64,000 bases of DNA, from positions 10,212-74,211 of the forward strand of contig JALWRH010000027.1 in assembly GCA_026994195.1 (NCBI GenBank), read 5' to 3'. The position numbers were made by a program, and so were the translations under genes. Of the stretch, positions 10,905 to 20,187 are shown one piece after another. The notes under the pieces were generated by a model. The model ran no database searches and was not told the origin of the DNA. It was given only the letters and a program-made list of their open reading frames with translations. This DNA is from Sedimenticola sp. (GTDB taxonomy: Bacteria > Pseudomonadota > Gammaproteobacteria > Chromatiales > Chromatiaceae). Position 1 is the first letter of the stretch, and each line of letters starts with the position of its first letter.

Positions 10905-13598
10905 TCATTTATGCCAAGTCTCACCAAAATGGGAACGCAAGCTCTCTATTCTTTCCGGCAACGTGTTATTGCAGGTTACCCCCAAGTAAGTTGCCGCCCG
11001 AGTGATGCCCACGTAGAGGTATTTATCGAACAGATCAGGGTGTTGTTTGGCAAGCTGGTCAATGCCGACAAAGAAAACCGCCTCGAATTCCAGCCCCTTG
11101 ATGTGCTGTAGATCAAACACTCGCACATTGCTTTCTTGCCCTACTGCCTGCCCCTCATGACAGGCTATGACCTGAATATTGTGCTCAACCAGGGCATCAT
11201 TCAGATCCTCTGCCAATATTGCTACCTTGTCTTCCGAATTGACAAAAATGGCGATCGACGGCAGTTGGCCGACAAAGCGCTCGATTTCTTGAATACGTTC
11301 CGCAAGCCAGTTGATAACAATCGAAGCATCCTCCGCATGTTCGAGTAAAGCAGGCGGCACCCCGCTGCTATCTACATGTGCGGGCAAGCTGACTTTCTGT
11401 TCGGTGCCGCCCACTGCGTCGATCATGGCGCGCGCCAGCTCGTTGAGCTGCTTACTTTGCCGATAGGAAACATTGATCTCCCTGATGTCAAAATCTGCGA
11501 ATACCCATTTCAACTCTTCTGTCGAGCGCGTACCCCAAGTGGTCAAGCGCTGGTTGAAGTCACCACAGGCGAAGAACGATCGCAGGCGTGGATGGGCCAG
11601 CGCAGCCATGCAGGCCAGTTGAATCGGTGAGAAGTCCGTCGCCTCATCCACCAGGACCTGGTTACGGTAATGCCCTAGCATCGGCTGGAGCGGTGACCAC
11701 AGTGGGTTATCGATGTCACGCAGGACATTGGGCCTGCCAAGCAGGTCGCCAGCAGCGCGCAAGATGGCCAGCAACACCACGTCGAGCTCTAGTGGATGAA
11801 TATCGCGCGCCTCGAAGCCCTCCTTGCAATACCACAGGCCTTCTTTCTGGCGTTCTCGACGGAATACACGGTAGCGCCGGGGAATACCAGCGAGGTAGCG
11901 CCTAACGGGGTTCACAAAGCGTCGGGCATGGGTTTGTACCAGAAGGCTGGCGCCAACTTCTGCGTGTTCTGACTCTGGTAGCCCACGTTCAGCCAGCCAT
12001 TCGATGATCTTGCCAGTGCGAGACGTTTTACCCGGCTTACGTTTTGTCACTGCGGTACGTGCCTGGGTCCGCGCAGCTTGCATATAGGCATTGAGCGCGG
12101 CGGCACGACCCGTACGTGGTATCTCGGCATCCTCTTCCTCGTCGGGATCGATATCGTCTTGCTCTTCACCCTCTGTAAGCTGGGCTTGTTGCAGGCTATC
12201 AATAAATTCTGCCAGCTCATCCAGAAATGAACGGTTGCGGTTGAGCTGGAGATTGAGCGCGGCCTTGATCTTGTTATCTGTGTTTTCCTTAAGGTTGGCG
12301 ACGAGTGCTTGCACCCTAGGTAACTCTGTAGCCAGCGAACCGAACATCGATGCCAGGGTTTGCTTGTTCGAACGGGCCAGGATTTCTTGCAGGCGCTCGC
12401 CGAGACGCTGAACTTCGGTATCCTCTGCTTCATAAAGCTGGGTCGCCGCAGCAAGCAGCTCCTGCATATAGGATTCGCGTTGCCACGCGTCGAAGTCGCC
12501 AAACCACTCAATGGGTTTTTCTAGCGCTGCCTCTTCCAAGCTCGGTAGCCCTTCTTTGAGGACAAAGGTACCACCACTTGACGCTGTTCTGAGTACGCCA
12601 AAAGTATTTCGGGCAAGCTCTCGGCGGTAGTCTTGCCAGGTTCTGATGCGAAGGTCCGAGGCGGGTACGCCCTCCCGCGCGAATGCCTCTTTGAGGTACT
12701 GTTTAAGCAACTCGGTGGGCGTGAACATCAGCCAACTGTTAGCATGTTCGACGCCGTGCCCGGTTCGTGTCGTCTCTACAAGATATTTCTCGTCTTCACC
12801 CAGAAACATGGGGTCGAGCTTCTGGCCAAGACGGCGAATCAGAGTCGTGGTCTTGCCGGTGCCGGGGGGGCCAAGTATCAATAAACGCTTGTCGAGAGGG
12901 AGACGGAAAATCTCATCCTGATACTGGTCAAGAACAGGTTGATCCCTGAGTCCCATCTTGGTGATTAGGCTGCGTCGAACACCGTCGATAATGTTGGCTT
13001 TTGCAGTCTCCTCAGCCAGCAATTGGTCCACTAAATCTTCTGTAACCTCTTCACCTGCTGCCTCGCTCAGTAGCGCTCGCATCGATTCGATGCTTAGGGG
13101 GCCAAATTCCTCTGCCTCTATTATCGAGTTGACAGAATCCCAACCACCGGCAAGCAAACTTGGCCGGAGTTGGGCGCGCCCCAGAACTTCAACAACAGTG
13201 CCATTAGGAAAGGTATATTCTGAACCGATTTCCAGTGAAGCTAGGCGCCCGACGGGTGCCCGGTAGCTGGCAAGATTGGAAATGCCAGATACGGGCGTGG
13301 TGCGGCAGATGTAGTAGGTCCGTGCTTCATCATTCTCATCCACGACCACTACACGGGCAATTGCAGGCTCGTTTGCCAAGATCTGATAACTGTCTCGATT
13401 TGCCTGGCTGACCCGATTCAGTGTGTCAACAGCTGAACCTGATGTCATTGTATTGATGCTCGCGAACACATCTGCTCCAGTCGCGGAGCCATCGTTAAGC
13501 TTTTTCCTGGCAGACGATGCAATGCTGTCGAGTTTGGCTAATACCTCGTCAGCTATCTGTTTGATATGTTGCCTGGATTCTGTACTGATTTCTGCCAT
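10905..13598 (-). CDS. UvrD-like SF1 helicase with long N-terminal extension
   Basis: A protein of 897 residues. The first 230 residues are an extension of unknown fold. The SF1 core then begins with Walker A GPPGTGKT (243-250). An acidic, low-complexity linker (around residues 485-505) interrupts the core. Walker B appears as VDEATDFSP in the second half, and motif VI as YVGITRA near the C-terminus, as in UvrD/Rep helicases. It lies between DUF4391 and the GmrSD-like gene in one operon. Gabija also pairs a UvrD-like helicase with an OLD nuclease, but those genes are adjacent, and this protein is larger. The extension may bind a partner. Confidence 0.85.
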   Translation of the reverse strand: MAEISTESRQHIKQIADEVLAKLDSIASSARKKLNDGSATGADVFASINTMTSGSAVDTLNRVSQANRDSYQILANEPAIARVVVVDENDEARTYYICRTTPVSGISNLASYRAPVGRLASLEIGSEYTFPNGTVVEVLGRAQLRPSLLAGGWDSVNSIIEAEEFGPLSIESMRALLSEAAGEEVTEDLVDQLLAEETAKANIIDGVRRSLITKMGLRDQPVLDQYQDEIFRLPLDKRLLILGPPGTGKTTTLIRRLGQKLDPMFLGEDEKYLVETTRTGHGVEHANSWLMFTPTELLKQYLKEAFAREGVPASDLRIRTWQDYRRELARNTFGVLRTASSGGTFVLKEGLPSLEEAALEKPIEWFGDFDAWQRESYMQELLAAATQLYEAEDTEVQRLGERLQEILARSNKQTLASMFGSLATELPRVQALVANLKENTDNKIKAALNLQLNRNRSFLDELAEFIDSLQQAQLTEGEEQDDIDPDEEEDAEIPRTGRAAALNAYMQAARTQARTAVTKRKPGKTSRTGKIIEWLAERGLPESEHAEVGASLLVQTHARRFVNPVRRYLAGIPRRYRVFRRERQKEGLWYCKEGFEARDIHPLELDVVLLAILRAAGDLLGRPNVLRDIDNPLWSPLQPMLGHYRNQVLVDEATDFSPIQLACMAALAHPRLRSFFACGDFNQRLTTWGTRSTEELKWVFADFDIREINVSYRQSKQLNELARAMIDAVGGTEQKVSLPAHVDSSGVPPALLEHAEDASIVINWLAERIQEIERFVGQLPSIAIFVNSEDKVAILAEDLNDALVEHNIQVIACHEGQAVGQESNVRVFDLQHIKGLEFEAVFFVGIDQLAKQHPDLFDKYLYVGITRAATYLGVTCNNTLPERIESLRSHFGETWHK

Positions 13599-13604
13599 TT
13601 TTCA

Positions 13605-14273
13605 TCACCCCCTTTTAACCAGCGCATCAAGTTCTGATTGCACCTGCCGTAATGTGGCGTTGATTGCCACTTTTCGGTTGAATTGCTTTTCTTTGGCCAG
13701 GCGCGCCTTGATACGTTCTGCTTCACGCTGTTTTGCCCGAATTGCTTCCATACGCTCAACACGCTTGACGATAGGTTCATCCGCTCCGGATTCTTCCGGG
13801 ATCAGTACATCCAGCAACCTCTCATAGAGTCGCCCAAGATTGAGCGCCTGAGGCAGAGGTTTTCTTTGGTTATCCTCAGATTCCCATTCCGTGCTGAAAT
13901 ATTCGCTCACCACCCACTTTGAGCCATCTGCTTCGCTAGGCCGTTTATAGGCCGCAATGACTTTTCGTTTCCCATTATGTACAAGCTCGAAAGTGATCGG
14001 GTAAGGAATTGCCTTGTCGATAGCGCGCAATACATCCTCATTGATGTTCGCTACACGCAAAGTGATAGTGAAAATCTGAATTTCTGCTACGGACTTCGTT
14101 GCATCCAGATTGATCGTTTCCGGTGCGAGCTTGTATTGCCAGACAATCTGATCAACTTGATCTACGAATAGCTGGCGCAGTTTTGCCGAGGCATTTGCCT
14201 TCTCGTAAATCCTGGATTTCGGCAGCACTCTACCAAATGCGGCTGCTCTGGGGTAATCGAAGAATGCCGTCAT
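13605..14273 (-). CDS. DUF4391 domain protein
   Basis: A protein of 222 residues that I recognise as DUF4391 from its N-terminal block (FFDYPRAAAFGRVLPKSRIY) and general layout. The last 60 residues are charged and probably helical (repeated R, K, E, A). No catalytic motif is visible. Its start overlaps the SNF2-type helicase stop by 4 bases, and the UvrD-like gene follows 6 bases after its stop, so translation is probably coupled. DUF4391 proteins commonly sit beside helicases of this type, which suggests a structural or adaptor role. That role is inference. Confidence 0.75.
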   Translation of the reverse strand: MTAFFDYPRAAAFGRVLPKSRIYEKANASAKLRQLFVDQVDQIVWQYKLAPETINLDATKSVAEIQIFTITLRVANINEDVLRAIDKAIPYPITFELVHNGKRKVIAAYKRPSEADGSKWVVSEYFSTEWESEDNQRKPLPQALNLGRLYERLLDVLIPEESGADEPIVKRVERMEAIRAKQREAERIKARLAKEKQFNRKVAINATLRQVQSELDALVKRG

Positions 14274-17200
14274 GAGCGCTCCTCCTCAACGACCAGAAAC
14301 GCTATCAGTTCAAAATCGTCCAGCCCTGCTATCGTGTTAACAAGTGCTGTCGTCCGGCCTGCCGTGAACAAGCTGTCCAGGTCCTTTTCTTCCTTTACCT
14401 CGATCATTGAATGGATGGCCGTGCTCAAAAGTGCAGATTGTTGATCCATCTTGCGACCATCTTCTGTCCGCTCATTGAAAAGTCTGCAAATAGCTTCTAT
14501 TGGTTCCGCTCGCCCTTTACAGCTTGTGCGGACCAGATCAAGCAAGCGTTTCACCTCAGTGTGATCAGCGACGATCTCGCTGTCATTGGAGATATAAACC
14601 AGATAGTACGGATGTAGGCGGTTCTGTTGGTTAATGTTTACGCTATCGTGGATGTTTCGGAGCGCGAAAATCGTCCCTGGTGGTAGTCCCCGCTCTCGAT
14701 CGGCGGGCACGACCGCATGCAAGCCATTGGGCATGTTATCAAGGTCACCGTTGTCTTTTACATAGTTGAGAAGATCCATGCGAAAGTCATTGAGACCAAG
14801 ATCAGTTATGGAAACACCCGTTTTGACGTCCTCCAGTTCAATGACCTCTTCCTGTAAGCGCTTGAGCTGGTCTTTTCGGTACGCAATCTCACTGCTCTTG
14901 GCGGTCAGGACATTGTCATCACCTGTTGCCGTCACGTCGGCAATCATCATCCGGTTTTCTACACGCTCTTTGAGATTGATGTACTCATCCAGCGAAATGT
15001 CAGGCCAATAATTGACGAGCTGGATTTGCTCATTGGGCGAGCCGATACGGTCAATCCGGCCAAAACGCTGAATAATCCGTACCGGGTTCCAGTGAATATC
15101 GTAATTAATGAGGTAGTCGCAGTCCTGAAGGTTCTGCCCTTCGGATATGCAATCGGTGCCAATGAGCATATCAATCTCGCTATTATCATTTGGCATAATG
15201 AGATGCTTTTCTTTCGCACGCGGTGAGAAAAGCGTCAGGATGGATTGAAAGTCATAGGACTTCTTTAGCGTCGTTTTTGGCGCGTCCGATCCGGTGACTC
15301 TGGCCGTGTTTAGACCATTGCTGGACTGGAGTTCACTTGAAATATTGTTGTAGAGGTAATTCGCAGTATCGGCAAAGGCGGTAAAAATCAGGATTTTTCG
15401 ATTATCACAATTGATTGGCTTGGCTATCTTCTCGCGAATATGAGCTTTCAGGTGCTGAAGTTTGGCGTCATCCTCGGGCCTGATCATGTTCATTGAGGCA
15501 AGCAACGCATCAATGAGTTCCAGGTCACCTTTCAGATCGTGCTGCCAAGACTTTACGTCCATATCCGCCAGGCTGATCTGCACCTTTTTACCCACAGTGA
15601 AGTCACCCAGACCACTTAAATCCTCATCGTCAGGATCAAAACCTGAAGGCGTTGCAGTGAAATCAGAAATATTAGTTTTTCCACCAGCTCGCTCGAAATC
15701 AGCAATTGCGTCCAATGTTTTGGTGAGGTTCTCCTTAAGTGAACCCAGGGTGAGACGGAACGCTTCAACCGAGCTTTCAAGGCGCTTCAGTAGGTTTGTC
15801 GTCATTAGCGCCTGAAGACTGCGCTCACGATCCACCTGCTTGAGACGCCCTCTTCCGCCGCCTACCTCTGTATCATAAAGCGCCTCATATTTCGCAACGC
15901 GGCTAGGTAAGATGTAGCTGAGTGGTGCATAGACAGCGAGTTTCAACAATGAGAGCTGGGCCACAATCTCATTGAGGCTCATGACATCTTCACGCGTTGT
16001 CAGCGGGCAATGGAATGAAAGTGGCTTCCGGCGCTCCGGAAACTTGCCGATTTCAGAGGTATCGTAAAATGTTTCGATATGTTTTCGGGAACGCGCAATG
16101 GTGACGCTGTCCAGAAGCTCGAAAAAGTCAAAATCGAGCATATTCAGGATTGCTGATGCGGTACGTTCCTCAGGTGGTAACCTTGACCACGCGTTGAAAG
16201 CGGTCTGCGCCTTGCGGAAAATTTCCTCAATACTAGTTGTAGTTTTCAGCTTCTTGTTAAGCGCTTCCGACTCGCCTTCGTAGGCAAGAGCAAGCTGGTT
16301 CCTGAGGTCTGTGAAACGATTATTTACAGGGGTGGCCGAAAGCATCAGTACCTTGGTTTTTACGCCCTCGCGGATGACCTGGTTCATAAGTTTCTGGTAC
16401 CGGGTTTCCTTATCCTTGTAAACGTCGTTATTGCGAAAATTGTGGGATTCATCAATCACGACAAGATCGTAGTTTCCCCAGTTGACCTTGGTTAAGTCCA
16501 TACCCATGGATTCACCTCGACTGCGAGAAAGATCGGTATGGAAAAGTAAGTCGTAGTTCAGGCGATCCCCTGCCAGTATGTTTGTCTTGTAATTACTACG
16601 ATAGGTCTGCCAGTTGTCGGCCAGTTTTTTAGGACATAGAACAAGAACAGCGCGGTTGCGAAGTTCGTAGTACTTTATGACCGCCAACGCGGTAAACGTT
16701 TTTCCCAGACCTACGCTATCTGCGAGTATGCACCCGTTAAACGTTTCCAGCTTATTGATGATTCCAGTGGCAGCATCACGTTGGAAATTGAATAATTTAT
16801 TCCAGACAACACTGTCCAGGTAGCCCGTTCGATCATTCGGAAGAACATCCTCGTCAATCTCTTCCAGGAATTCACTGAACAGGTTGTAGAGGATCAGGAA
16901 GTATATCCGCTCTGGAGAATTCTCCTTGTAGACTGACTCGATATGTAGGCATATAGCCTCTGTCACATCCTCCAGTTTTTCAGGGTCGGTCCATATTTGA
17001 TCAAATAGCTCAAGGTAGGTGTTTGTGTGTGGTGCACCGTCGAAACGATTCACAATATTTGAAACGGCATCGCCTTTCTGAAGGCCAAGATCGACGGCAG
17101 TAAATCCATTTACAGGCATATAAGCTATCTGCTCAGAACCATTTTCCACACAAATAAATTGCTGCATCGGTGCTTTGGTCTTATTCGAACGGAAGTTCGC

Positions 17201-17545
17201 TTTTTTGCGTATCCAGGCCGCACATTCGCGAGCAATGGCTCTTTGCGTAAGCTTGTTACGAAGCTGGATCTCAAACTCTGAGCCATAAAGACTGCGTTCA
17301 CGCTGCGACTTAGGAATAAAGAATTCCCGGCGCTCTTTCCTGAATTTGTCAGTCGCACCCTCAGGTACGAAAGTGGGGGCGGTAAAAATGAAATCCAGAC
17401 TATCGATTTTACCAAGTTCTTTTTTTAGCGCCTCATAGGCATAGATTGAAAAGCAGGAAGCAGCAATCTTGAGTTTCGATCCATTACCGAGCACGGAACG
17501 AAGATCATCGCCTAGCAAGGAATTGATGTTATCAATGATCCTCAC
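14270..17545 (-). CDS. SNF2/DEAD-type helicase with PLD-like N-terminal domain
   Basis: A protein of 1091 residues. The first 250 residues resemble the phospholipase D-like region found in this helicase family, but I see no HxK(x4)D motif, so a nuclease function is doubtful. The helicase core has motif I ADSVGLGKT (275-283), DESH (365-368) and LSATPVNN. In the second RecA domain it has ISEGQNLQDCDYLINYD followed by QRFGRIDRIG. Such proteins move along double-stranded DNA without unwinding it fully. It overlaps the HTH gene by 4 bases upstream and DUF4391 by 4 bases downstream, so it is the first large gene of the defence operon. Confidence 0.85.
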   Translation of the reverse strand: MRIIDNINSLLGDDLRSVLGNGSKLKIAASCFSIYAYEALKKELGKIDSLDFIFTAPTFVPEGATDKFRKERREFFIPKSQRERSLYGSEFEIQLRNKLTQRAIARECAAWIRKKANFRSNKTKAPMQQFICVENGSEQIAYMPVNGFTAVDLGLQKGDAVSNIVNRFDGAPHTNTYLELFDQIWTDPEKLEDVTEAICLHIESVYKENSPERIYFLILYNLFSEFLEEIDEDVLPNDRTGYLDSVVWNKLFNFQRDAATGIINKLETFNGCILADSVGLGKTFTALAVIKYYELRNRAVLVLCPKKLADNWQTYRSNYKTNILAGDRLNYDLLFHTDLSRSRGESMGMDLTKVNWGNYDLVVIDESHNFRNNDVYKDKETRYQKLMNQVIREGVKTKVLMLSATPVNNRFTDLRNQLALAYEGESEALNKKLKTTTSIEEIFRKAQTAFNAWSRLPPEERTASAILNMLDFDFFELLDSVTIARSRKHIETFYDTSEIGKFPERRKPLSFHCPLTTREDVMSLNEIVAQLSLLKLAVYAPLSYILPSRVAKYEALYDTEVGGGRGRLKQVDRERSLQALMTTNLLKRLESSVEAFRLTLGSLKENLTKTLDAIADFERAGGKTNISDFTATPSGFDPDDEDLSGLGDFTVGKKVQISLADMDVKSWQHDLKGDLELIDALLASMNMIRPEDDAKLQHLKAHIREKIAKPINCDNRKILIFTAFADTANYLYNNISSELQSSNGLNTARVTGSDAPKTTLKKSYDFQSILTLFSPRAKEKHLIMPNDNSEIDMLIGTDCISEGQNLQDCDYLINYDIHWNPVRIIQRFGRIDRIGSPNEQIQLVNYWPDISLDEYINLKERVENRMMIADVTATGDDNVLTAKSSEIAYRKDQLKRLQEEVIELEDVKTGVSITDLGLNDFRMDLLNYVKDNGDLDNMPNGLHAVVPADRERGLPPGTIFALRNIHDSVNINQQNRLHPYYLVYISNDSEIVADHTEVKRLLDLVRTSCKGRAEPIEAICRLFNERTEDGRKMDQQSALLSTAIHSMIEVKEEKDLDSLFTAGRTTALVNTIAGLDDFELIAFLVVEEERS

Positions 17546-17751
17546 TTATCAAAATCCTTCATATTGCGATCGGCTGCACCGCCTGCCTTCACCCATTCGT
17601 CCACTTCGTTTTTCTTGAACTTCCAAAGACGGCCCATGCGGTGGGCGGGCATACCATGCTTGTCGATCCACTTGTACACGGTGTCATTACTGACTCCGAG
17701 GTGTTTGCATATCTCGGTTATTGAAAACCAGCGGTCTTCCATCTCAACCAT
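17542..17751 (-). CDS. Excisionase-like small HTH protein
   Basis: A protein of 69 residues with a MerR/excisionase-type helix-turn-helix: WFSITEICKHLGVSNDTVYKWI, then a wing rich in R and K (HRMGRLWKFKKNEVDEWV). This fold binds DNA in recombination directionality factors and in small regulators. It is the promoter-proximal gene of the eight-gene defence operon and overlaps the helicase start by 4 bases, so a regulator of the operon is more likely than a true Xis. The tyrosine recombinase lies 1.7 kb away on the same strand, so an excision role remains possible. Confidence 0.75.
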   Translation of the reverse strand: MVEMEDRWFSITEICKHLGVSNDTVYKWIDKHGMPAHRMGRLWKFKKNEVDEWVKAGGAADRNMKDFDK

Positions 17752-18005
17752 TCCTCAAAATCCTCGTGAGCGACGATTCAAAACGTCATAAGCCTGCGAA
17801 ATGCCGACACGGGAGCAACCACCTCCAGCGCCTGAACCAAATCATTGAAAATTATGCGGTTTAACCCCTTGTGTCAACCGATTATTGCCGATTTCACCCG
17901 GTTTCTATCTAGTAGAGGCGATACTATGGGTTCTAGCAGTTTCTCAATGGAGCCACCCTACCCACAGTCATTCACCCATATGTCACCGGATTGCCAAAAC
18001 ATAAT

Positions 18006-18027
18006 ATGTGTAGTATATAGTACACAT
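18006..18027. promoter_or_regulatory. Palindromic operator overlapping the XRE start codon
   Basis: Arms ATGTGTA (18006-18012) and TACACAT (18021-18027) flank a TATATA core. The whole 22 bases are palindromic apart from one mismatched pair. The right arm contains the first two bases of the ATG at 18026. No Shine-Dalgarno sequence precedes that ATG. The XRE product probably binds here and represses itself, and perhaps also the divergent operon that begins at 17751. Autoregulation is inferred. Confidence 0.6.
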
Positions 18028-18376
18028 GTCATTCGGTAAATACATCCGCAAACAACGTGAGGCCTTGAAATCGAAGGATCGCCGATTTTCCGTCCGGCAG
18101 GTCGCCCAGCGAATTGGTGTGGAACCCGCCTACCTCAGCAAGATCGAACGCGGGGATGTGGCGCCACCATCGGAGGCGAAGATCCGGGCATTGGCCGATG
18201 AGCTTGGTGAAGACGCGGATGTGCTGCTGGCCATGGCCGGGAAAGTATCGTCGGATTTGCAGGCGATTATTCGCAAGCGCCCGCAACTGTTCGCTGACCT
18301 GATCCGTCAGCTCAAGTCCGTACCGGATCATGCGCTGTTGCGTATTGCCCGGGATGTCCGTGATGGTGACTGGTAA
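18026..18376 (+). CDS. XRE-family transcriptional regulator
   Basis: A protein of 116 residues. An N-terminal XRE/Cro-type HTH spans about residues 6-62 (FSVRQVAQRIGVEPAYLSKIERGD), followed by a helical tail. The start at 18026 has no ribosome-binding site and sits in the arm of a palindrome, so the mRNA may be leaderless. It is divergent from the defence operon and followed 30 bases later by an unrecognised gene that has a good ribosome-binding site. Restriction systems often have such a controller, so control of the divergent operon is a reasonable inference. Confidence 0.8.
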   Translation: MSFGKYIRKQREALKSKDRRFSVRQVAQRIGVEPAYLSKIERGDVAPPSEAKIRALADELGEDADVLLAMAGKVSSDLQAIIRKRPQLFADLIRQLKSVPDHALLRIARDVRDGDW

Positions 18377-18406
18377 CCAAGTGAAAAAGACACGGGAGGA
18401 ACGACA

Positions 18407-19402
18407 ATGATCGAACTACTGAATAACCAACTGACCTTCCGGTTTCCGGAGGTTCATCAGAAAGCGGTATGCAGCATCGATTTCCAACGTACCCTGCGGA
18501 TCCCGGATGACAACCGGGAATACCCCCTCCCCCCAGGCCTGGGACGCTTCCCAGTAGAACACGTCGACGATTTTGCTGACAAACTTCCGAAGGCTTGGCA
18601 ACGGCATGGCGGTGTGTTTATTCCCATGTATCAATCAGAGGCGCTTTGGATCAATTTCTCTGGCCTCTACCCCTGCGCCGTCAAGATCGCCGCCGGCAAG
18701 ATCAATGCGGTTTCCGGGGAGGCCTGGAGCAATGGGCTTTCGGACAACCCGCAGGATTATGCAGTGATTCCAGAACAACCCTGGCTGGACGGTTTCAACG
18801 TCTCAGAAGGTTTCATCCGGCAGTTTGTTGCCATGCCGCTGGGAGAAGGCTTCACGGCCGAGGAGCAAATTACCGGTGCGGCTGAACACGGCGGGCTACA
18901 GATTATCGTCTACCCGATGAAGCATAATGTTTACGTCGAACATTTCGAGCGGGTGATGGGCGCTGACCTGGGTGAGCTGGATATGGTTTGCATGGAAAGC
19001 CGTGTTTACGAATCTGTCCCCGATATGGGCCTGGCCCCTGGCGGCTTGATGCGGCAGCAAATCTACGAGGACGAGTACGGCATTGATGCCTGGGATCAGG
19101 ACAATGGTTTCCGGTGCTTCATCCACCTTGCCAACAGCGCGCAATATCTGGCAATCACAGGGCACCAGCCACCGCACAAGCCGCCGACAGCCAATGATTA
19201 CACCAGTGCCGGGCTGCCCTGGTTTGACTACTACAGTGACAGCAAGGTACTTTCAGGTTCAGACAAATTGGGCAAGCTGACCAGCGTCGCTGCCAAGGTG
19301 ATTGAGAAAGGTAAAGGACTGCTGCCGGACAACGAACCGGTTCATCCTAAAACTGTCAAGATAATCAGCAAAGGTAATGTGGTCCGGGATGGGAAGTTCT
19401 GA
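18407..19402 (+). CDS. Conserved protein of unknown function (331 aa)
   Basis: I do not recognise a named domain. The protein is soluble, with no signal peptide or membrane segment. It has a Pro/Asp-rich N-terminus (FPEVH, RIPDD, YPLPPGLGRFPVEHVDDF) and many aromatic residues, which suggests a compact enzyme-like or binding fold. The start at 18407 has a clear Shine-Dalgarno (GGGAGGA). It follows the XRE gene by 30 bases and is probably in the same transcript. Its placement next to a regulator and a recombinase at the edge of the island suggests accessory DNA. Confidence 0.7.
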   Translation: MIELLNNQLTFRFPEVHQKAVCSIDFQRTLRIPDDNREYPLPPGLGRFPVEHVDDFADKLPKAWQRHGGVFIPMYQSEALWINFSGLYPCAVKIAAGKINAVSGEAWSNGLSDNPQDYAVIPEQPWLDGFNVSEGFIRQFVAMPLGEGFTAEEQITGAAEHGGLQIIVYPMKHNVYVEHFERVMGADLGELDMVCMESRVYESVPDMGLAPGGLMRQQIYEDEYGIDAWDQDNGFRCFIHLANSAQYLAITGHQPPHKPPTANDYTSAGLPWFDYYSDSKVLSGSDKLGKLTSVAAKVIEKGKGLLPDNEPVHPKTVKIISKGNVVRDGKF

Positions 19403-19452
19403 ATGAACACGCATCGGTGACCACACGAAGGAAAATATTGGCATTTTTCTAT

Positions 19453-20187
19453 CTAATGAAAATCCACCCCTTCCAAAAAATGCCCCCCATCGATAGTCAG
19501 CACATTGGTATAGATCTCGGTGCTGTCCATGGACTTGTGGCCGAGCAGCTGGCTGACGTACTTCAGCGGCCGCCCGTGCAGTAGCAGATGAATGGCGAAG
19601 CTGTGCCGAAACGTGTGGCTGGTGATGCGAAAATCCGCGCCCCCTACCCGCGCCACCAGGGCATGGATATGCCGGTTTACGGTCTGGCGGGCCATGGGAA
19701 AGATCCGCGCGGTTTTCCGGAAGTGTCCGGCATAGAGGTAACTTTGGATCCGGTCCTGCAGCAGCCGATCCAGAATGGGCACGTAGCGTTTGGGTGAACG
19801 CTGCAGGGCTTTTTTGCTCGGGCGCCCGGGGCGTTGTTTCAGGGTTTTCAGGATCACCCCGAAGTCGTAGCCGTCGTCGACAAAACTGCTCGGCGTGAGC
19901 GCCAGCACCTCCGAGATGCGTGCCCCGGTGGTCCACATAAGATCCAGGATGAGGCGGTAAGTGGGGTGTTTTTCTTCGTCCAGTAACGCCAGGATTTCGG
20001 GTTTGAGGAGATAGGCCGGCATGTCGTCAATCGTTGCCAGCACCGTGGGGCGCTTGGCAATGAGCCGATCCCAGTCAATCTGCACCGACTGGATGGGAAA
20101 GGTCGCCACCGGGGGCTCTTCGGGGTGAAAGAGCCCCCGCGGACGGGGTGCTGGAAATGCCGTGTCTGTGGGGAATTTTTGTACCAT
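19453..20187 (-). CDS. Tyrosine recombinase/integrase
   Basis: A protein of 244 residues with the catalytic set R90 (TGARISE), H191-x-x-R194 (HTFRHSF), H217 (LGHKS) and nucleophile Y226 (TEIYTNVL). It lacks the usual separate N-terminal arm-binding domain, so it is closer to short, core-binding-plus-catalytic recombinases. The ATG at 20187 is uncertain: the first 27 codons contain a strong hairpin (20106-20131), and a GTG near 20111 would give a shorter protein. It stands alone on the minus strand between the 331-residue gene and the Tn7-like genes. It could mobilise the left-hand island or be a relic. Confidence 0.85.
   Translation of the reverse strand: MVQKFPTDTAFPAPRPRGLFHPEEPPVATFPIQSVQIDWDRLIAKRPTVLATIDDMPAYLLKPEILALLDEEKHPTYRLILDLMWTTGARISEVLALTPSSFVDDGYDFGVILKTLKQRPGRPSKKALQRSPKRYVPILDRLLQDRIQSYLYAGHFRKTARIFPMARQTVNRHIHALVARVGGADFRITSHTFRHSFAIHLLLHGRPLKYVSQLLGHKSMDSTEIYTNVLTIDGGHFLEGVDFH

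Noticed and set aside
2284-17751. Reading the operon as BREX or DISARM
   Set aside because: No PglZ, BrxC, BrxL, DrmA or DrmB is present. The methyltransferase is a type III Mod paired with Res.
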